DNA of 64,000 bases from the NCBI GenBank assembly GCA_933228895.1, contig OW121853.1:82258645-82322644 (forward strand), written 5' to 3'. Shown piece by piece: positions 23,053-35,079 of this stretch (positions are counted from its first letter, which is position 1; every line of letters starts with the position of its first letter). Both the position numbers and the translations under genes were made by a program. The notes beneath the pieces are model-generated. The model did not search any database. It worked only from the letters and a program-made list of their open reading frames with translations, and had not been told where the DNA came from. The DNA is from Platycnemis pennipes. Taxonomy: Eukaryota; Arthropoda; Insecta; Odonata; Platycnemididae.

Positions 23053-23391
23053 GGGGGGTTGTGTTTGTTATTATTATTATTATTATTATTGGTAGAGATT
23101 ATTTCGGTTATTAATAGGTAACCAAGGTTTACGTGGTGTAAACAGGAATGGTCCTAAAATTTGGTGCATTAAAACCGCTTATTACAACCTCATTCATTGT
23201 TTACGCTTGTGTCTTATCTCATCTGGAGGCTCTATAGTGGAGACGGATGAGAGAAACTCAAGTTAAAACAATTAATGAAATTGTAATGGACGATTCAAAA
23301 ATACCAAATTTGCCAACCATTTGTGTTTGCACCACACGACTCTTTGATTACCTATTCGAGATAATCCCGACGGTTTCAAACACAACCCCCC
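23053..23391. mobile_element. Long-TIR MITE, copy 2
   Basis: This is a second member of the same family as 22724-23050, in the same orientation but clearly diverged inside. Its left end carries an expanded ATT microsatellite (about 23068-23090) where copy 1's right end has a short AAC/AAT tract. It ends in six C residues at 23386-23391. The 64-codon frame here (23247-23441) is incidental. Confidence 0.8.
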
Positions 23392-24599
23392 AGCCTCGGG
23401 TTTATGCACGTTTGTCCTTTTATCTGAGCTATGCTAAATAACTTTAGTATAGGCTTTAGTATATGTAGCCAGTATTTTATCTAAAAGAAGTTGTAACTCT
23501 GTGAAGTCATGATAGATTCAATCTTGTACGCCTAACGAGACTTATTACTTATTTATTTAAAAAATGCCTGACTTTTTACTTATATATTTATTTATTTCTT
23601 TATTCATCCTGGGCTAGATGAGGCCATATCTGCCCCCTCTGTCCCTAGCCCAGGGTTCATTAACTCATATTAACAAATATCATGCGTCACATCAAACGTC
23701 ATATTCAGCGTCCAAAAATTAACTCAGCAAAAACATTTTTTCCTACACTAAGAGACCCCACATCATGGGAATTCCAAACTAAGTTGAACGAGAGGATTTT
23801 TTTTGCCAACATCTTACGAGAAGACGCGAATGGTTTGTCACCGGAGCGATCACACTATCGGAGTGGAGGTGCATCCCCCAGCCAATCTCCCACCCCGGGA
23901 ATCAAGGTGATCAAGGCCAACCACATCTCTCTTTTCCCCCTCCCTGAGGACACCACGAAGAGTTGCACTTACGTCAACCTAGTTACGTCTCTCTTCCAAT
24001 CAGTCCAAGAGAAATAAGATGTGGTTATTGAATCAACCTTACTATAAATATCTGGTTTTCCACCTGCAATGCTAGCTTGAAGGATTCTACTCTGGTTTTA
24101 TTACTCTTCTACATTTAGATCGAAATTTTTCTTCCCTTAATTATTTCTCTCATTAAATAAGATACGTAACACCTTTTCGCACCCCACATGATATAATCAA
24201 TTTCCTGACTCCTTTACTCGCAAACCTCAAAATTTCTTCGGATGGGCCCTTTGGAATATATTTCATTCTAATGATTTGTCGCATTTACCTACCTACGCAG
24301 TATCCTTCAAAATTTCCAGCAACTCCTTCCTTTCTCCCAAACGGACTAGATTCCCTTTTCACCCATGGTACTTAACCTATCCTTCTCTCATCCAACGTAA
24401 TGAAAAACTCAATTTTTTTAAATTTCATATAAATCTGCAAACACTTGGTTTTTTCACAATTCTGTTTTACTTGACACAATCGGTATCGACCAGGTGAATT
24501 TTCATATTCTACTTCAGAGCAAAATCCCCAGAGGCATGTAACCAACTCACTCTTTAGGATAGAAGGGAAATAGTAATAAATACCGTATGTAGGTCAAGA
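23392..24599. other. Unannotated stretch with a 111-codon frame
   Basis: The plus frame 23682-24017 begins MRHIKRHIQRPK and has a Ser/Pro-rich middle. It follows an AT-rich TATTTATTTATT tract and a CTGGGCTAG...CTAGCCCAG inverted pair (about 23610-23655). It may be part of an unidentified repeat read in the minus direction with an AATA tail. No known domain. Confidence 0.3.
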
Positions 24600-24780
24600 G
24601 CATTTGTTTCTCCTTGCTTTGCTATTTTTATCCTTTTCAAAATAGAATTTTAGACTAGTACCACTAGTACCAAATTACCAGTCCTTTTTTATGCATGATA
24701 TGTAATGCATGTTTGGTGTGAGTTCACCCCCTGCCACACACCTTGATGGTGGCTTGTAGGGTATTGTGGAAATGTAGATA
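24600..24780 (+). mobile_element. LINE family B 3' end
   Basis: The sequence follows the 3' UTR order of the 35080-35680 copy: TTGCTATTTTTATC, TTTTATGCATGATATGTA, CACCCCCTGCCACACACC, GGTGGCTTGTAGGGTATT, then a TGTAGAT tail. No coding sequence is included. Confidence 0.75.
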
Positions 24781-25094
24781 ATTAGTTGTACTATGAAATT
24801 CGATTATAGTATTTTATTAAATACTTCAAAAATCATAACAATGCCCACTGAATTACCCACGCTCCAGCCGGTTCATATATCTCTTAAGCAACAGAAGAGG
24901 ATCACCACAGAAGAGTGCCATTGATGCTCATCAGTCAAGTAGTGCTGCCAACGTTGTGGAGAGCTTCTTGATGCCTGACTTATCAGCGTTCAACCCGAAG
25001 GTTTGCTGTGGTTGGTAAGGGTAGAGCTCACCAAGTACTAAGCCATGTGAAATACACGCATGTGAAATGCATTCATCAGTGTAGAGGAGACCGC

Positions 25095-25262
25095 TCCTTT
25101 AGCTGTGCCACCTGTGGTTTCCCAGAAAGATCGGGCGCACGGAAAATCCCTCAACTTGGGTATAACTAGGCGTGACCAACGGTCTCTCCTGGAATCAAAC
25201 CTGAAACCACCGGCTAGTAACCCAAAGCTGTACCGACTGAGTTATCACGCCGTCGATGCCAG
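25095..25262 (-). mobile_element. tRNA-derived SINE
   Basis: The minus strand has an A box (TAACTCAGTCGGTA, 25232-25245) and a B box (GGTTTGATTCC, 25191-25201) at tRNA-like spacing, with a recognisable D-arm-like start. Acceptor pairing is absent. The body extends toward 25095 without a clear tail. The start of the body is estimated. Confidence 0.6.
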
Positions 25263-26640
25263 GGTTCCGTTTAAGTGTAAACATTGAGCTCATTAGAGCT
25301 CATTTAACTTCACACAAATTTAAAGAACGGGAAAAAATGTAAAAACTCTCCCTAACTGCCATCACTTGTTCAAATGAGAGTAATTCAGGTGTTACTCAAT
25401 TTATTCCAGGCTTATAAAGTACCATAATTATTTTGTGATGTACCCCCTTTTGGAAATAAATAATATTTGAGCCTGTATTCAATTTCTTTAATTTTTTTTA
25501 CCGATATGTTTCCGACTGTCGAAATTTAGTGTGCAGCATATAAACGTTCTTGTATTGACAGCCATTTTCCTTATCTCCAAACGGTTATAAGTAGAAATCA
25601 GAGAAAACACTGTGAAAGTTATTCCGACACAATACATTGACTGAAAACAGCTAGAAGAAGTAGAAAGATTATTTACTCTACTAAAAATGATCCAATATTT
25701 TCCGCTGACCGAATCAGCAGTAGAAAATATATTCAAGGCCTCTCGAAAAAGATGCCGGTAGCGTTGGTAAGAAAAAAGAAGAATGGAAGAACTTTCACAT
25801 GCTGTCAACCGCAAAAACTTACGTTTATTTTCACACACTTACGTAACGACACTGTCAAAAGCAGAATGTTTATGAGTCATCAAGAGAAATGCGGTAAAAT
25901 ATTTATCAAAGACACCATTCAGCACGAGAAAAACGGCGCGCTAGTTACGATAATATCTAGCTTCACATGGTGCCACTGGAGAGATCAAAATAACTTGGAA
26001 AAACTAAAAAGATAAAGAAATAAATGTTTTAACGCTGAATTTTGTTTGTACAAATAATTTCCTCAAAGCCTTATGTAGAGCTACGAGGTAACTGAAATTA
26101 TATTGAAATTAATATTATTTTGTAGTCTTATGAAGACTTGACCTATTTAGTTGATTTATTAAAAAATGTTACTCAGTGTAATATTAATATCAATTTAACG
26201 ACAGAGGGCTCTTGAGATTACCTCCAAAACGTAGCACCATTTGCACTAGCCCGGAAACCCAATGTTTACCGTTGCGAAACCCACTTAGGATGTCGTGTTT
26301 GTCTCAGGTTAAGCTTAGGATGAAGTTAGGAAAGACAACTGATTAATATATGGGTAAGACGGTGTGAAATACCCTTAGCAGTTTGAGCACCTCAAAAATA
26401 CTACTACTTCTATTGCGAGACGAACTTCCAGGGATAGAAGGCAAAGAAGAAAATTAGAATGAAATATGATCGGCTTTAGACTAAAGCAGAATAAAAGACT
26501 TTGGTAAAGATAAATTATCCTGTAATTATACTGTGTTTTCTATGACAAACGAGGAAAAATACTTACGCACACCAAAGTCGAATCACTAGCCTGAAAGACT
26601 TCCTCCAAAGTAAATTCCCTCGCGATTTCCTTTTGGCAAA
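25263..26640. other. Unannotated stretch
   Basis: Overlapping opposite frames at 25488-25838 (-, 116 codons) and 25752-26015 (+, 87 codons) show no domain. No repeats were recognised. Confidence 0.35.
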
Positions 26641-26986
26641 AATTTAGCAAAGATGGACGATGTAAATTAGGCTTCATGAATGGTAGAGAATCATTACATG
26701 AACATTTTTCCGAAGTTGATAAGAATGCTTCCGTCTCGCTCCAACAATAAAAAATAACCCCCGAGTGTGACGAAAGAAGAAAGGAATTTCAGAACATTTT
26801 TCCTCTAAGTAACAATTTAGCAAAGATGGACGATCGAAATTAGGCTTCATGAATGGGGGAGAATCATCATATGAATATTTTTCCGAAGTTGATAAGAATG
26901 CTTTCGTCACGCTCCCACGCTAAAAATAACTCCCGAGTGTGATGAAGGAAGAAAGGAATTTCGGGAAATTTTTCGCGACAAAAAAG
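26641..26986. repeat. Tandem duplication, two 173-bp units
   Basis: Units start at 26641 and 26814, both with AATTTAGCAAAGATGGACGA, and share GGCTTCATGAATG, TTTTTCCGAAGTTGATAAGA and CCCGAGTGTGA. They differ at roughly one base in eight, so the duplication is not recent. The minus frame 26674-26910 spans both copies and reflects the repeat. Confidence 0.9.
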
Positions 26987-27580
26987 CAAACAGAAGTGCC
27001 ACGACTCCGACACATGCATTCAAGCTAGCTTGAAAATGAATATAAGAGAGAGATAGGGAGAAAAGAGCAGTAAAGAAAGAGAGAAAAGCGAGAAATGGGG
27101 ACTCGTCGCATGGCGGCAGCAGAGAGAGAGAGAGAAAGGAGTTGGCTCTTGGAATTAGACACAGGGGGCTTTCACCAAGGGAAAACCAAAAAGAACACCG
27201 GTGTGTTGAATGTGACAGAGGGAGAAGAGTGGGGATGGGGATAAGAAGCACACGCTGGAGTGGGAACGAAAAAAAAAAGAAGAGAGACGTAATATCTGTC
27301 GAGTGACGATAGCGAAAATGATGACAAAGGGATCAGGGGCGACTTCAGCAAAGGAGGAAAAATGGCGGGACTACAAAAGGAGAAAGGGAACTCATAGGGA
27401 GAATAACTGGGCGCCACGAGAGTGTAAAGCGGAATGCAAGCTTTCGACTGGCATGTGTGGAGCGGGATTATGAAGTGTCCTCGCGGGACCCGACTCATAC
27501 GATCATCGACGCGCAATTCGTGACGCGTAAACAGCAGCCGAAAAGCGAGCAAGGGAACGACGACAAAATCGTCCAATTTT
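26987..27580. other. GC- and purine-rich patch
   Basis: A GA-rich run (about 27100-27140) lies next to CpG-bearing sequence up to about 27560. Long minus frames here (26907-27251, 27172-27576) are Ser/Leu/Phe/Pro-rich, as expected from a pyrimidine-rich strand, and match nothing I know. It may be promoter or 5' UTR DNA. Confidence 0.35.
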
Positions 27581-28967
27581 TTGAGATAGATCTCAACTAC
27601 AAATTACGAAATTCCTAAGCAGACAAAAGCATACCTAATTTCATAATTAACAAACCCAAAGCCTTACTCGCAGAAACATTATTAATTTGCGTGCCAAATA
27701 CCCACCCCCTGAAATTAGAATGCCAAAAGATGCCTAAGTCCCAGGAAAAAAAATAATACTAATAATGGATAACGGAAAATAAATTTATGGCAAACATTTC
27801 TGATCCCGAATAATTTTCTTTTATAGTCTAGTTTCATAAAATAAATAATTAATTCTTTACAGCTAGAAACACCACCTTTCCCATGTTCTCCACAAGAAAA
27901 ATAACATTAAAAATTATTTTATGCAGTAAAAAACTTTACTTTATTTTCGTGAATTCATAAGGCAACTTTAAAGGATACCAACCCTCCATTAACGCATATT
28001 TTCCGCTAAAACAGAAAGTTGGATGCCTCGGATTCAGTCCTTTGACGCCTCCTTTGAATATGACTGTGACTTTCATTTAGCGTTTCAATTACTGGTTTAT
28101 CAACAAAAAGCGTAGCTAAACATAGGCGCAGTATAATTAGAACTTGAGGCTTTTTAATGCTAAATTTAATGGGCATAAATATCGTAGCTTTTACTTTTTT
28201 ATTCGTCTAAACCGAATAGAAATAGAAAATAATAGGATAGTACTTACGCCATTCAAAGGCGAATGTTTTGACATGCGGGCAGGTAGGAAGTATGAGAACT
28301 GGCTGGCATAATTCCACATCTGTTTATTACTCCTTCCGCACATTTTAAGCATGTTATGCGACGTAAAAATACGCAAATATGGTCCACGATGTGATGAACT
28401 AATATATATATATATCAAGAGTACATATTTTCATTCAAAACTGGCTGTATTTCACAGATTTCTCGTATTAATTAAGACTAAAAGCTCATTTATCCCATAA
28501 ACAATATCAGGCACATAAAGAAATATCTTAAAGCGGAAACTGCGATTTTGCTACAGATTTTTAAAACTTTTAATCGACTGCGTAAGTATTTACCGCGGTT
28601 GACATATTTCGACTCAAAAATTCACCTCAGATATTTCGTAAAATCACAATTACTTGGGTAGAAAAAATACGAATAAATTAATTTCCTTTGTTTTTGGTGG
28701 CTGCTTGGGATATCTTTATCTATCTACACACGAGTCGACTGTCAGCTACACTATGGACAAAAAAAATTCTCGGAAACATCAATGAGCACAAAAAAAGAGT
28801 GGACTTCGCTGGAATTCGCTAATTTTGCAACCTGCGGCCCGAAATAAGCTAAGCATTGGATAGCAAACAAAAATGAACGTAATATCCTTCTTCCACATTA
28901 TAAAAATAGGTACCATAAGTGGCGCTTTCACAAGGTTGAGAGAGGAATTTCAGGAAAAAAATGCTCG
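27581..28967. other. AT-rich stretch with nothing recognisable
   Basis: Apart from an AT dinucleotide run at about 28402-28415, I see no repeat, motif or convincing frame. Confidence 0.4.
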
Positions 28968-28975
28968 GTTGAATG

Positions 28976-29324
28976 CAGTGGTGCACCCAGAATTTTTTTA
29001 TGGGGGAGGCCCGCCATCTGCCCGATCATTTGCAAAGTGTAACCAAAATATTATTTTCATCAGTATATTTTGCAATGTTATAGTAAGCCATATTAGTTAT
29101 TACATTTATGCATCCTATAAGAATGCATATCAGATTTACATACAAAAAATAGTCATAAACTTTTAGGCCTATTGTGTGGTGTTCTTATCATGAACAGTAC
29201 CTATTTTTCCAATTGCTGCTACTATATGACTGTGATTTGTCAGTTGAGATGAATTTGGGTTTTGTAGAGAACTAATGGGTCGGGCCAAGACCCATCGCTC
29301 CCCCCTCATGTGGGTGCGCTACTG
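28976..29324. mobile_element. hAT-like MITE with perfect 8-bp TSD
   Basis: The termini CAGTGGTGCACCCA and CAGTAGCGCACCCA (complement) are inverted, start with CAGTG/CAGTA as in many hAT elements, and have GTTGAATG duplicated exactly at 28968-28975 and 29325-29332. The 349-bp body has no transposase. Part of a plus frame (28873-29166) runs into it by chance. Confidence 0.9.
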
Positions 29325-29332
29325 GTTGAATG

Positions 29333-30059
29333 TACCGCGTAAAATTGTTGCCCGTTGAAATCGCAGTGATAACTCACGGTTCACTTCTGCACCTCATTGC
29401 GCAATACAATGAAATAAAATACTCCGTCTGTTGCGAGTTTTAGAAACGGATATTGCGAGAGAGGAAGGCATTTGACAAAATCATCGAAAATGAGACCATA
29501 AAGACCGTTATCCGCGTGAACAGCACATTTCCCGTCTAAATATGATGCGCGTTTGACTGGGCTGACGATATTTGATGACTTATTACGGCTGAGGGGAAAG
29601 ACGTCAGAACCTTAGAAAAAGAACTAAAGCTGCTCTCCTCGCTACCAGCGTCAATAAATGCCTCCTCAAAGAGCCGATCCCTCTTCTATCTCCTTATCCA
29701 AAAAGAGTAATAACGAGGCTCGAAATTTGATCCCAAGTTTCTCAAGTCTCAAGACTAAAGAGGATGTTACCATTCTCTAAGAAAATGGTGCTTTAAGAGG
29801 TAATACACTGACATAACGTGTTTTTACCTCAAGAAGTAAACGGAAGTATGTCAAGTATGGAATATAAGCAACATCTTATATAATTCTAGTGCCAAAGAAG
29901 TATTTTGAAGAGTTTCAAAAAGAAAGCTTTGCTTAAAGAATCGGAAAATGGCATTGCTCGAGCTGCATTAAGATAGTAATCACAGTGCCACCTTTCCCAT
30001 TGAATCGCTGGTGTAAAACGAATTTGATACGATATTAACAGTGAAATCTGGAAAACATT
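29333..30059. other. Unannotated stretch
   Basis: A CAFDWADDI-like string appears in translation near 29550-29580 with two stops directly after it. I do not consider this enough to call a reverse transcriptase. Nothing else was recognised. Confidence 0.3.
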
Positions 30060-30338
30060 TCAAGTTTGGCGATTGTCACACCACGAAAATGTAAGAAGGC
30101 CGTAGTTAAGAGTGCGTAGAAAACGAGAGAATAATATGTCACTTAACAGCGCTATCTGCAGGGTCATTTGGGTGGATCTTCCACTTCCAATAAGCAAAAA
30201 AATAAAGGACACTAATGAACGCTTCATCGTATGCGTCCTATTTACACCATAAAGATGCCCCTTGAAAATAAAAGTAACCACCAACTTGGTGAACGTTGAG
30301 ACCCTAGTGTTAATAAATGCTTTTCTCATTTTGGCCAA
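30060..30338 (-). pseudogene. Possible decayed LINE reverse transcriptase fragment
   Basis: A 92-codon minus frame starts MAKMRKAFINTRVSTFTK and later has YGVNRTHTMKR. This weakly resembles the thumb region of non-LTR reverse transcriptases (the ..AF.....LYG.E.WT.. block, as in LINE A at about 45010-45130). Upstream catalytic motifs are not visible. The call is tentative and the frame may be chance. Confidence 0.25.
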
Positions 30339-30719
30339 AAGGAGCGCATCAGTTTCAGACGTACTTTGGCTTGCCTAGCGGTTATAAATGGTATGGAACT
30401 CCTCTTCAGATTTTGCATAATCAATTACAATATATATTTTAATTTAAATAAGTATTTAAAATAAAAATGAAGATTAAATGTACACTTGAGGATAAGAAGC
30501 ATCCGTCGTACATTTTATAGGAATTAAAGAATTCTCACAACTCTTTCTTAGCAAATTTTGCCTCAATGTTTCTGCACTCACCACACTGATTATCTTTGAC
30601 ATCCAACAACGAAATATCATAGGGTATTCATCATATAATTATTTGCAATTACGTAGGAAATGAGGCGCAGAACTATAACGCAGTTCAAGGAAAAATGACC
30701 ATTGCCTTCTTCGAATCCT

Positions 30720-31430
30720 TGTGAAATTTTTCCCTCACAATTTTGGTGAAACTTCACTACAATTTAACAGCTTGGGTGCATTTCCATGTGATAAGCAATG
30801 CTTTGAACCATTCGCCCTAGAAATCGACTTTCCGCCTGGGCAATGCACCTCGATGATGAGTTCGCTAATAAAATTTCCTAAAATCCCCGAAAATACACGA
30901 CTTTGCTCCGGATCCACCTGAAAATCCCCCCTTCTCGCTCTTGAACGTGGACGTATTTTGACTTGAAAATTTCGGAAGATTAAAAACTCTCGACGTTCCG
31001 AAAAAGTCAACCCCACCCCATTTTCGCGAGGGTACTCGGAGCAACCCCTGGGGGAGGAATGGAAAATGCCCACTCCCGGTCATGCACGGTCACGTTCCCC
31101 TGCTGCGACGGATACGCGAACGTCCGCCTCATCCCGTGAAAACGCAAACCCAAGCGGAAAGACGGGGGCGATGAATGGAGGAGAAGGGGGCGCGGGTGGG
31201 GTAGGGACTGGGAGTGAAGGGTGCCCGGGACCCCTTTTTTTAGCCGGGCGAGACCCGGGCAGGAATGTTCCCTCACGCGAATGATGGGGAAAGAGAGCAG
31301 GGGATGTGGGAGACGAGGGATGGCGGATGGTATTAAGATCGAGATAGCAAGTAATGGGGCCTACGTAGGCAGAGGATGTGCTTCTCCGGGATCGCGTGGG
31401 GTTTGCTACGAATAAGGCAGAAGGGAAGAA
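30720..31430. other. GC-rich patch, possible promoter or exon region
   Basis: 30820-31400 is much richer in G+C than the flanks, with many CpG and a CCCGGG-bearing stem near 31222-31260. Overlapping frames on both strands (30735-31073 -, 31007-31276 -, 31066-31284 +) are typical of GC-rich noncoding DNA. No domain or splice pattern identifies a gene. Confidence 0.35.
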
Positions 31431-31435
31431 TCTAT

Positions 31436-31745
31436 CTATTGAGTACCCTGAAAGCCGAGTGGGGGTGTGTGGCAGGAAGTGAATAATCTTCGAACATGCT
31501 CAGGGTACATTGACCATTAGATGCAATACTACTTAATGGGAGAAACGTGTAAGTAGTGCATGATCCAGACTCGTGTAACAAAATTAATGGCATCTACATG
31601 TACTGAGTACCCAACCGGCCACCTCGAGGATGTGTGGCAGGGGTTGGACAATCACCAAGCGTGCACTATGTTTGCTCATAAATAGAAACTATACTGCTTA
31701 ATGGGAGAAACATGTACCAGACTGGTAAAACAGGTTAAGGATTTA
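31436..31745 (-). mobile_element. LINE family B 3' UTR, two tandem pieces
   Basis: Two segments about 155-165 bases apart (from about 31436 and about 31600) each run GAGTACCC, a GTGTGTGGCAGG block, then TACTTAATGGGAGAAAC. On the minus strand both end in the family B GGTACTCAGTA..TAGAT-type tail. The pieces are the same subfamily and differ at several sites. Confidence 0.6.
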
Positions 31746-33402
31746 TTTATACTAAGGAATAAAAGTTTTATCAGTGGGTTCGACATTTGTTAAATGCGTT
31801 AATAAATTGCTTCCATTCGGCACGCAAGGTAACAGCTAACATCAGTAAGCAGAGTTAGGAACATTTTTAGATTCACTACATGATAGGCTAGTTATGTTGC
31901 CTGTGGTCTCTTATAATTCGAGGGAAGAATGAAATTATAACATGCAAAAAAAAAACCAAATCCAATAAGGCTAAATTTACTACGACTCGGGTTTTATTTT
32001 CATGGTTTCATGTTTAGCTTCCGCTCCACATCACATGAAACTTCATAATTTAAAAAAAAACGACAGTTTAAATCTAATCACCAGTCTACATACCAAAACG
32101 CTCTTTCCAGATCGAAATAAGTGTCATACGGGAGTGCTCTCAATATTTTGCTTTAGTATTTGGGGTCCTAGGTGTCCCTTCAGCGTGAGAGGAGGGCAGA
32201 TCTATGAGACGTCGAGGGAGGGTGGCTGGAGATGTACCAGTGTCCGTGGAAAGAACACCAAAGGAATTGCTTGTACGCGGAAAGAAAGATGTTAACCGCA
32301 TACGATAAGGTAAATAAAACGTTAGACTTGGGAACTGCCTTAAGCCCTTAATAGGTACTCAAGTGTTTTACATCTCGATTCCCACGGGAGATCACATGAG
32401 TGGAATCAACAATTCACTGGCTACCCAAACCGAAGACGCGCATAAACAAGTCCCGAAGAATTTTGGATTCTTATTATTATACCGATTCCCAGACTATGCA
32501 GTTAAGGATAAAAAATTAGGACACTAAAATTTTAGAGGCATGGGGTAGTCATCTCTTCGAGTCATCAGCTTTTTTTTTTATAAATAAACGCTGGTTTATA
32601 GAGTGAAACATGTAAAACATGGATCAGCATTATCTTATGTTCAATCAGCCGCTCGTACACTAAGGTTTTGTTCAGAGTCAACAGGAAAAGGCGTTAATTA
32701 AAATGCTAATTATATTCAAGAGAGATAAACAACGTAAATCGGCTAGATTTTCTCAAGATCACAAAAGACAAGCAAGCATGGAGATAAAAAGAAGAGAAAC
32801 CTAACAAATAAAAATCATCAAACAGTAGCAGTAGAAAAACTTGGCTTTTAAATCCTCCAACCACCTAGAACGATGGACCTTAGAGCCAAAATTATATAAT
32901 ATCACACCCTCTAAAACTTTTTCCTAAAAACAAGCCCAAGATCCATGTGTCGGGTGAGATTCGATCCCACAATATATCCCGCAAAGATCTTCTGAACGCG
33001 AGCTTCCTACTTGGAATGGAAAGGAGATACACATTCCTGGATCTTCAAGTTCAGCCACTATCGGCGGCGGTTAATTTAAAAGTCTCCAGAGAATTCAGGA
33101 TGCCAGTCCAATAACTGGTATTTGTCTGAATTATCTAAATACGAAAAATAGTGAGATAATCTCATTTCCTTTATATCTTACATTTTAGCAATAACTATGG
33201 GCAGACAGGTTTTTAGTATAATGGTTAGACAATATTATTATGTTATTATTATATTGACCTCTTCTTCGTCATTAGCTCACCTAAACCTTTGATAATGCTA
33301 CAAATATCATATCTGCTCGTTCTTTTGTCACAGAATATACTTCTATAATAGAGCAACGCCGACTCTCTCAGTACTACCCGATTAGGAAGCCATCTATTCA
33401 TC
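31746..33402. other. Unannotated stretch
   Basis: The frame 32002-32295 (+, 97 codons) has no motif. A B-box-like GGGATCGAATCTC on the minus strand near 32955 may mark a SINE head between 32945 and 33070, but no good A box is visible. The remainder is AT-rich. Confidence 0.3.
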
Positions 33403-33480
33403 TACATCTATATAATATCCTGCAAGCCACCATTGTTGTTGCCACCAAGTTGTGTTGGAGGGGATTCATGACGGGAATAA
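33403..33480 (-). mobile_element. LINE family B 3' end, short relic
   Basis: Read on the plus strand it starts CATCTACATCTATATAATAT followed by CCTGCAAGCCACCA, the reverse of the family B tail. The CCCCTGCCACA block is degenerate. It is truncated within the UTR. Confidence 0.6.
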
Positions 33481-35079
33481 TGCTATTCCTCTTAGAATGA
33501 AAGAAAACTTTTTACCATTAACTCATATGGATACATTTGGGATACCGGGGATATTATGATGCGTTGTGGATATCACCTCCACACTCAGAATACCTACGCA
33601 ATTACCTAGGCAACTTGCATAGGTTGATTGGAAACTATGAAATAATGCGTCAATTTACCTCAACTTTTAGCATTTCCCACCGAATAGAAAAATCAATAAA
33701 AATAATTAAAACTTAAAAACCTACCACCACCAGTAAGTGACAAAGGCTGAACAAGACGTAACAACATAAGGGTACTGTATTATTTTGATAGTAAAATAGA
33801 AACATACTTATAAATCTCGCCCAGTTTGTACTGAAACACATATAATGGGTAACTGGCAGAACAAAGATAAAGTTAGAACGTGCTAAGAGAATATTGAATG
33901 AATCAGTGAATGTTCAAAAATGTGAATACGATCTAAAACGAAAATGACTGATAAAATTATCCACCTGAGAGATAAACTCACAGGAGGTGGAAAATATAAT
34001 ATAAGAGCGAGAAGTAAGTTGGAAGAAAATAAATTGAAAGAAAAATATAGTCTGATGACCATCGATCAGAGAAAATAACAATGAATGAAGTCATGCAAAA
34101 CTTATGTTCAGAAAGGAAGAAAACAGAAAAGGGACTAGAAAAAAACTGGCAGGAAACAATGGTTTACTGCGTAATATATTCGAAAGATGACAAAAATAGA
34201 CGTCGAGGAAGAAGACCAGTAAATATATCAAATTTAGCAAAATATATAAAATAGCTACTATAAGTTACAAAAAGACTGTGAATATTGATGATAAATTTCC
34301 TATAAAAAACTCTGTAGTCGGATCAAAAGAAATACAGCCTCTTGAACCAAAATAAGTCACTCTTGGAAAAGCCCCATAAAAGACAATTTCACCCGGCATG
34401 CAAATTTAAAATATTAGATAAAAACTGAAGCTATACTGAATCGACGAAAGGAATAACTCAAAAAATTATTCTATTGGAAAGAAATAAACAAAGGAAAAGT
34501 ATTGTAGGGACGAAATGGATAAGATAAGAAATCATGTGGAATGCTCAACAAAAAAAAACTTTTCGGCATTTATTCATGGCACATTAAAGGCTATACAACG
34601 TACCCCTACGACACAATAGGGACCTCAGAGATATTCACGCACTCGGAAAAGAATACTGAATTGGCTATGCAAATTGACAAAGATTGTGTCGTTTCTACAG
34701 CTGAAGCAAGGCAAAGTTTTCGAGAGTTTTTTTATCACAAGCGTAGGCCAGTAAATGTACAAAACTCTCACAGAGGAAACCCATTTTTTGAAATCACTTT
34801 TAGTTGAGTGAGAGTTGTAAGGTTGATGTTTTGCTAGATGCAACGACTTCCTCAGATACAAAAAACAATAAACAGGTATTGAAAAGTCTGCAGGGATTCA
34901 TTCGGTGTGTCTTTTCTTAAAAAATTACCTGAATGAATTTTTACATAGGAGAGTAATAAGCAAAATATATTAAAGCGTTTCCCGAATGAAATAAAGATTT
35001 CGTGAGATACGCTCGTCCAGGGAACAAAATTCTTTCCAAGCGCGGGTGAGGATTATGAGGTCAAATAGAACAAGAATAA
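33481..35079. other. AT-rich stretch with nothing recognisable
   Basis: The frames 34541-34807 (+) and 34625-34861 (-) overlap in antisense, have no motif and show AT-driven composition. No repeat was recognised. Confidence 0.4.

Noticed and set aside
25190..25250. Functional tRNA gene on the minus strand
   Set aside because: A and B boxes are good, but no acceptor stem pairs and no terminator T run follows. A SINE head fits better. The same applies to 49853, 52268 and 58393.
27172..27576. 134-codon minus frame
   Set aside because: Composition (Ser, Phe, Leu, Pro) follows the pyrimidine-rich strand. No domain or exon boundary.
29440..29640. Reverse transcriptase fragment suggested by KAFDKIIENE and CAFDWADDI
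   Set aside because: The distance between the two motif-like strings is far too short, two stops follow the second, and no other motif is present.
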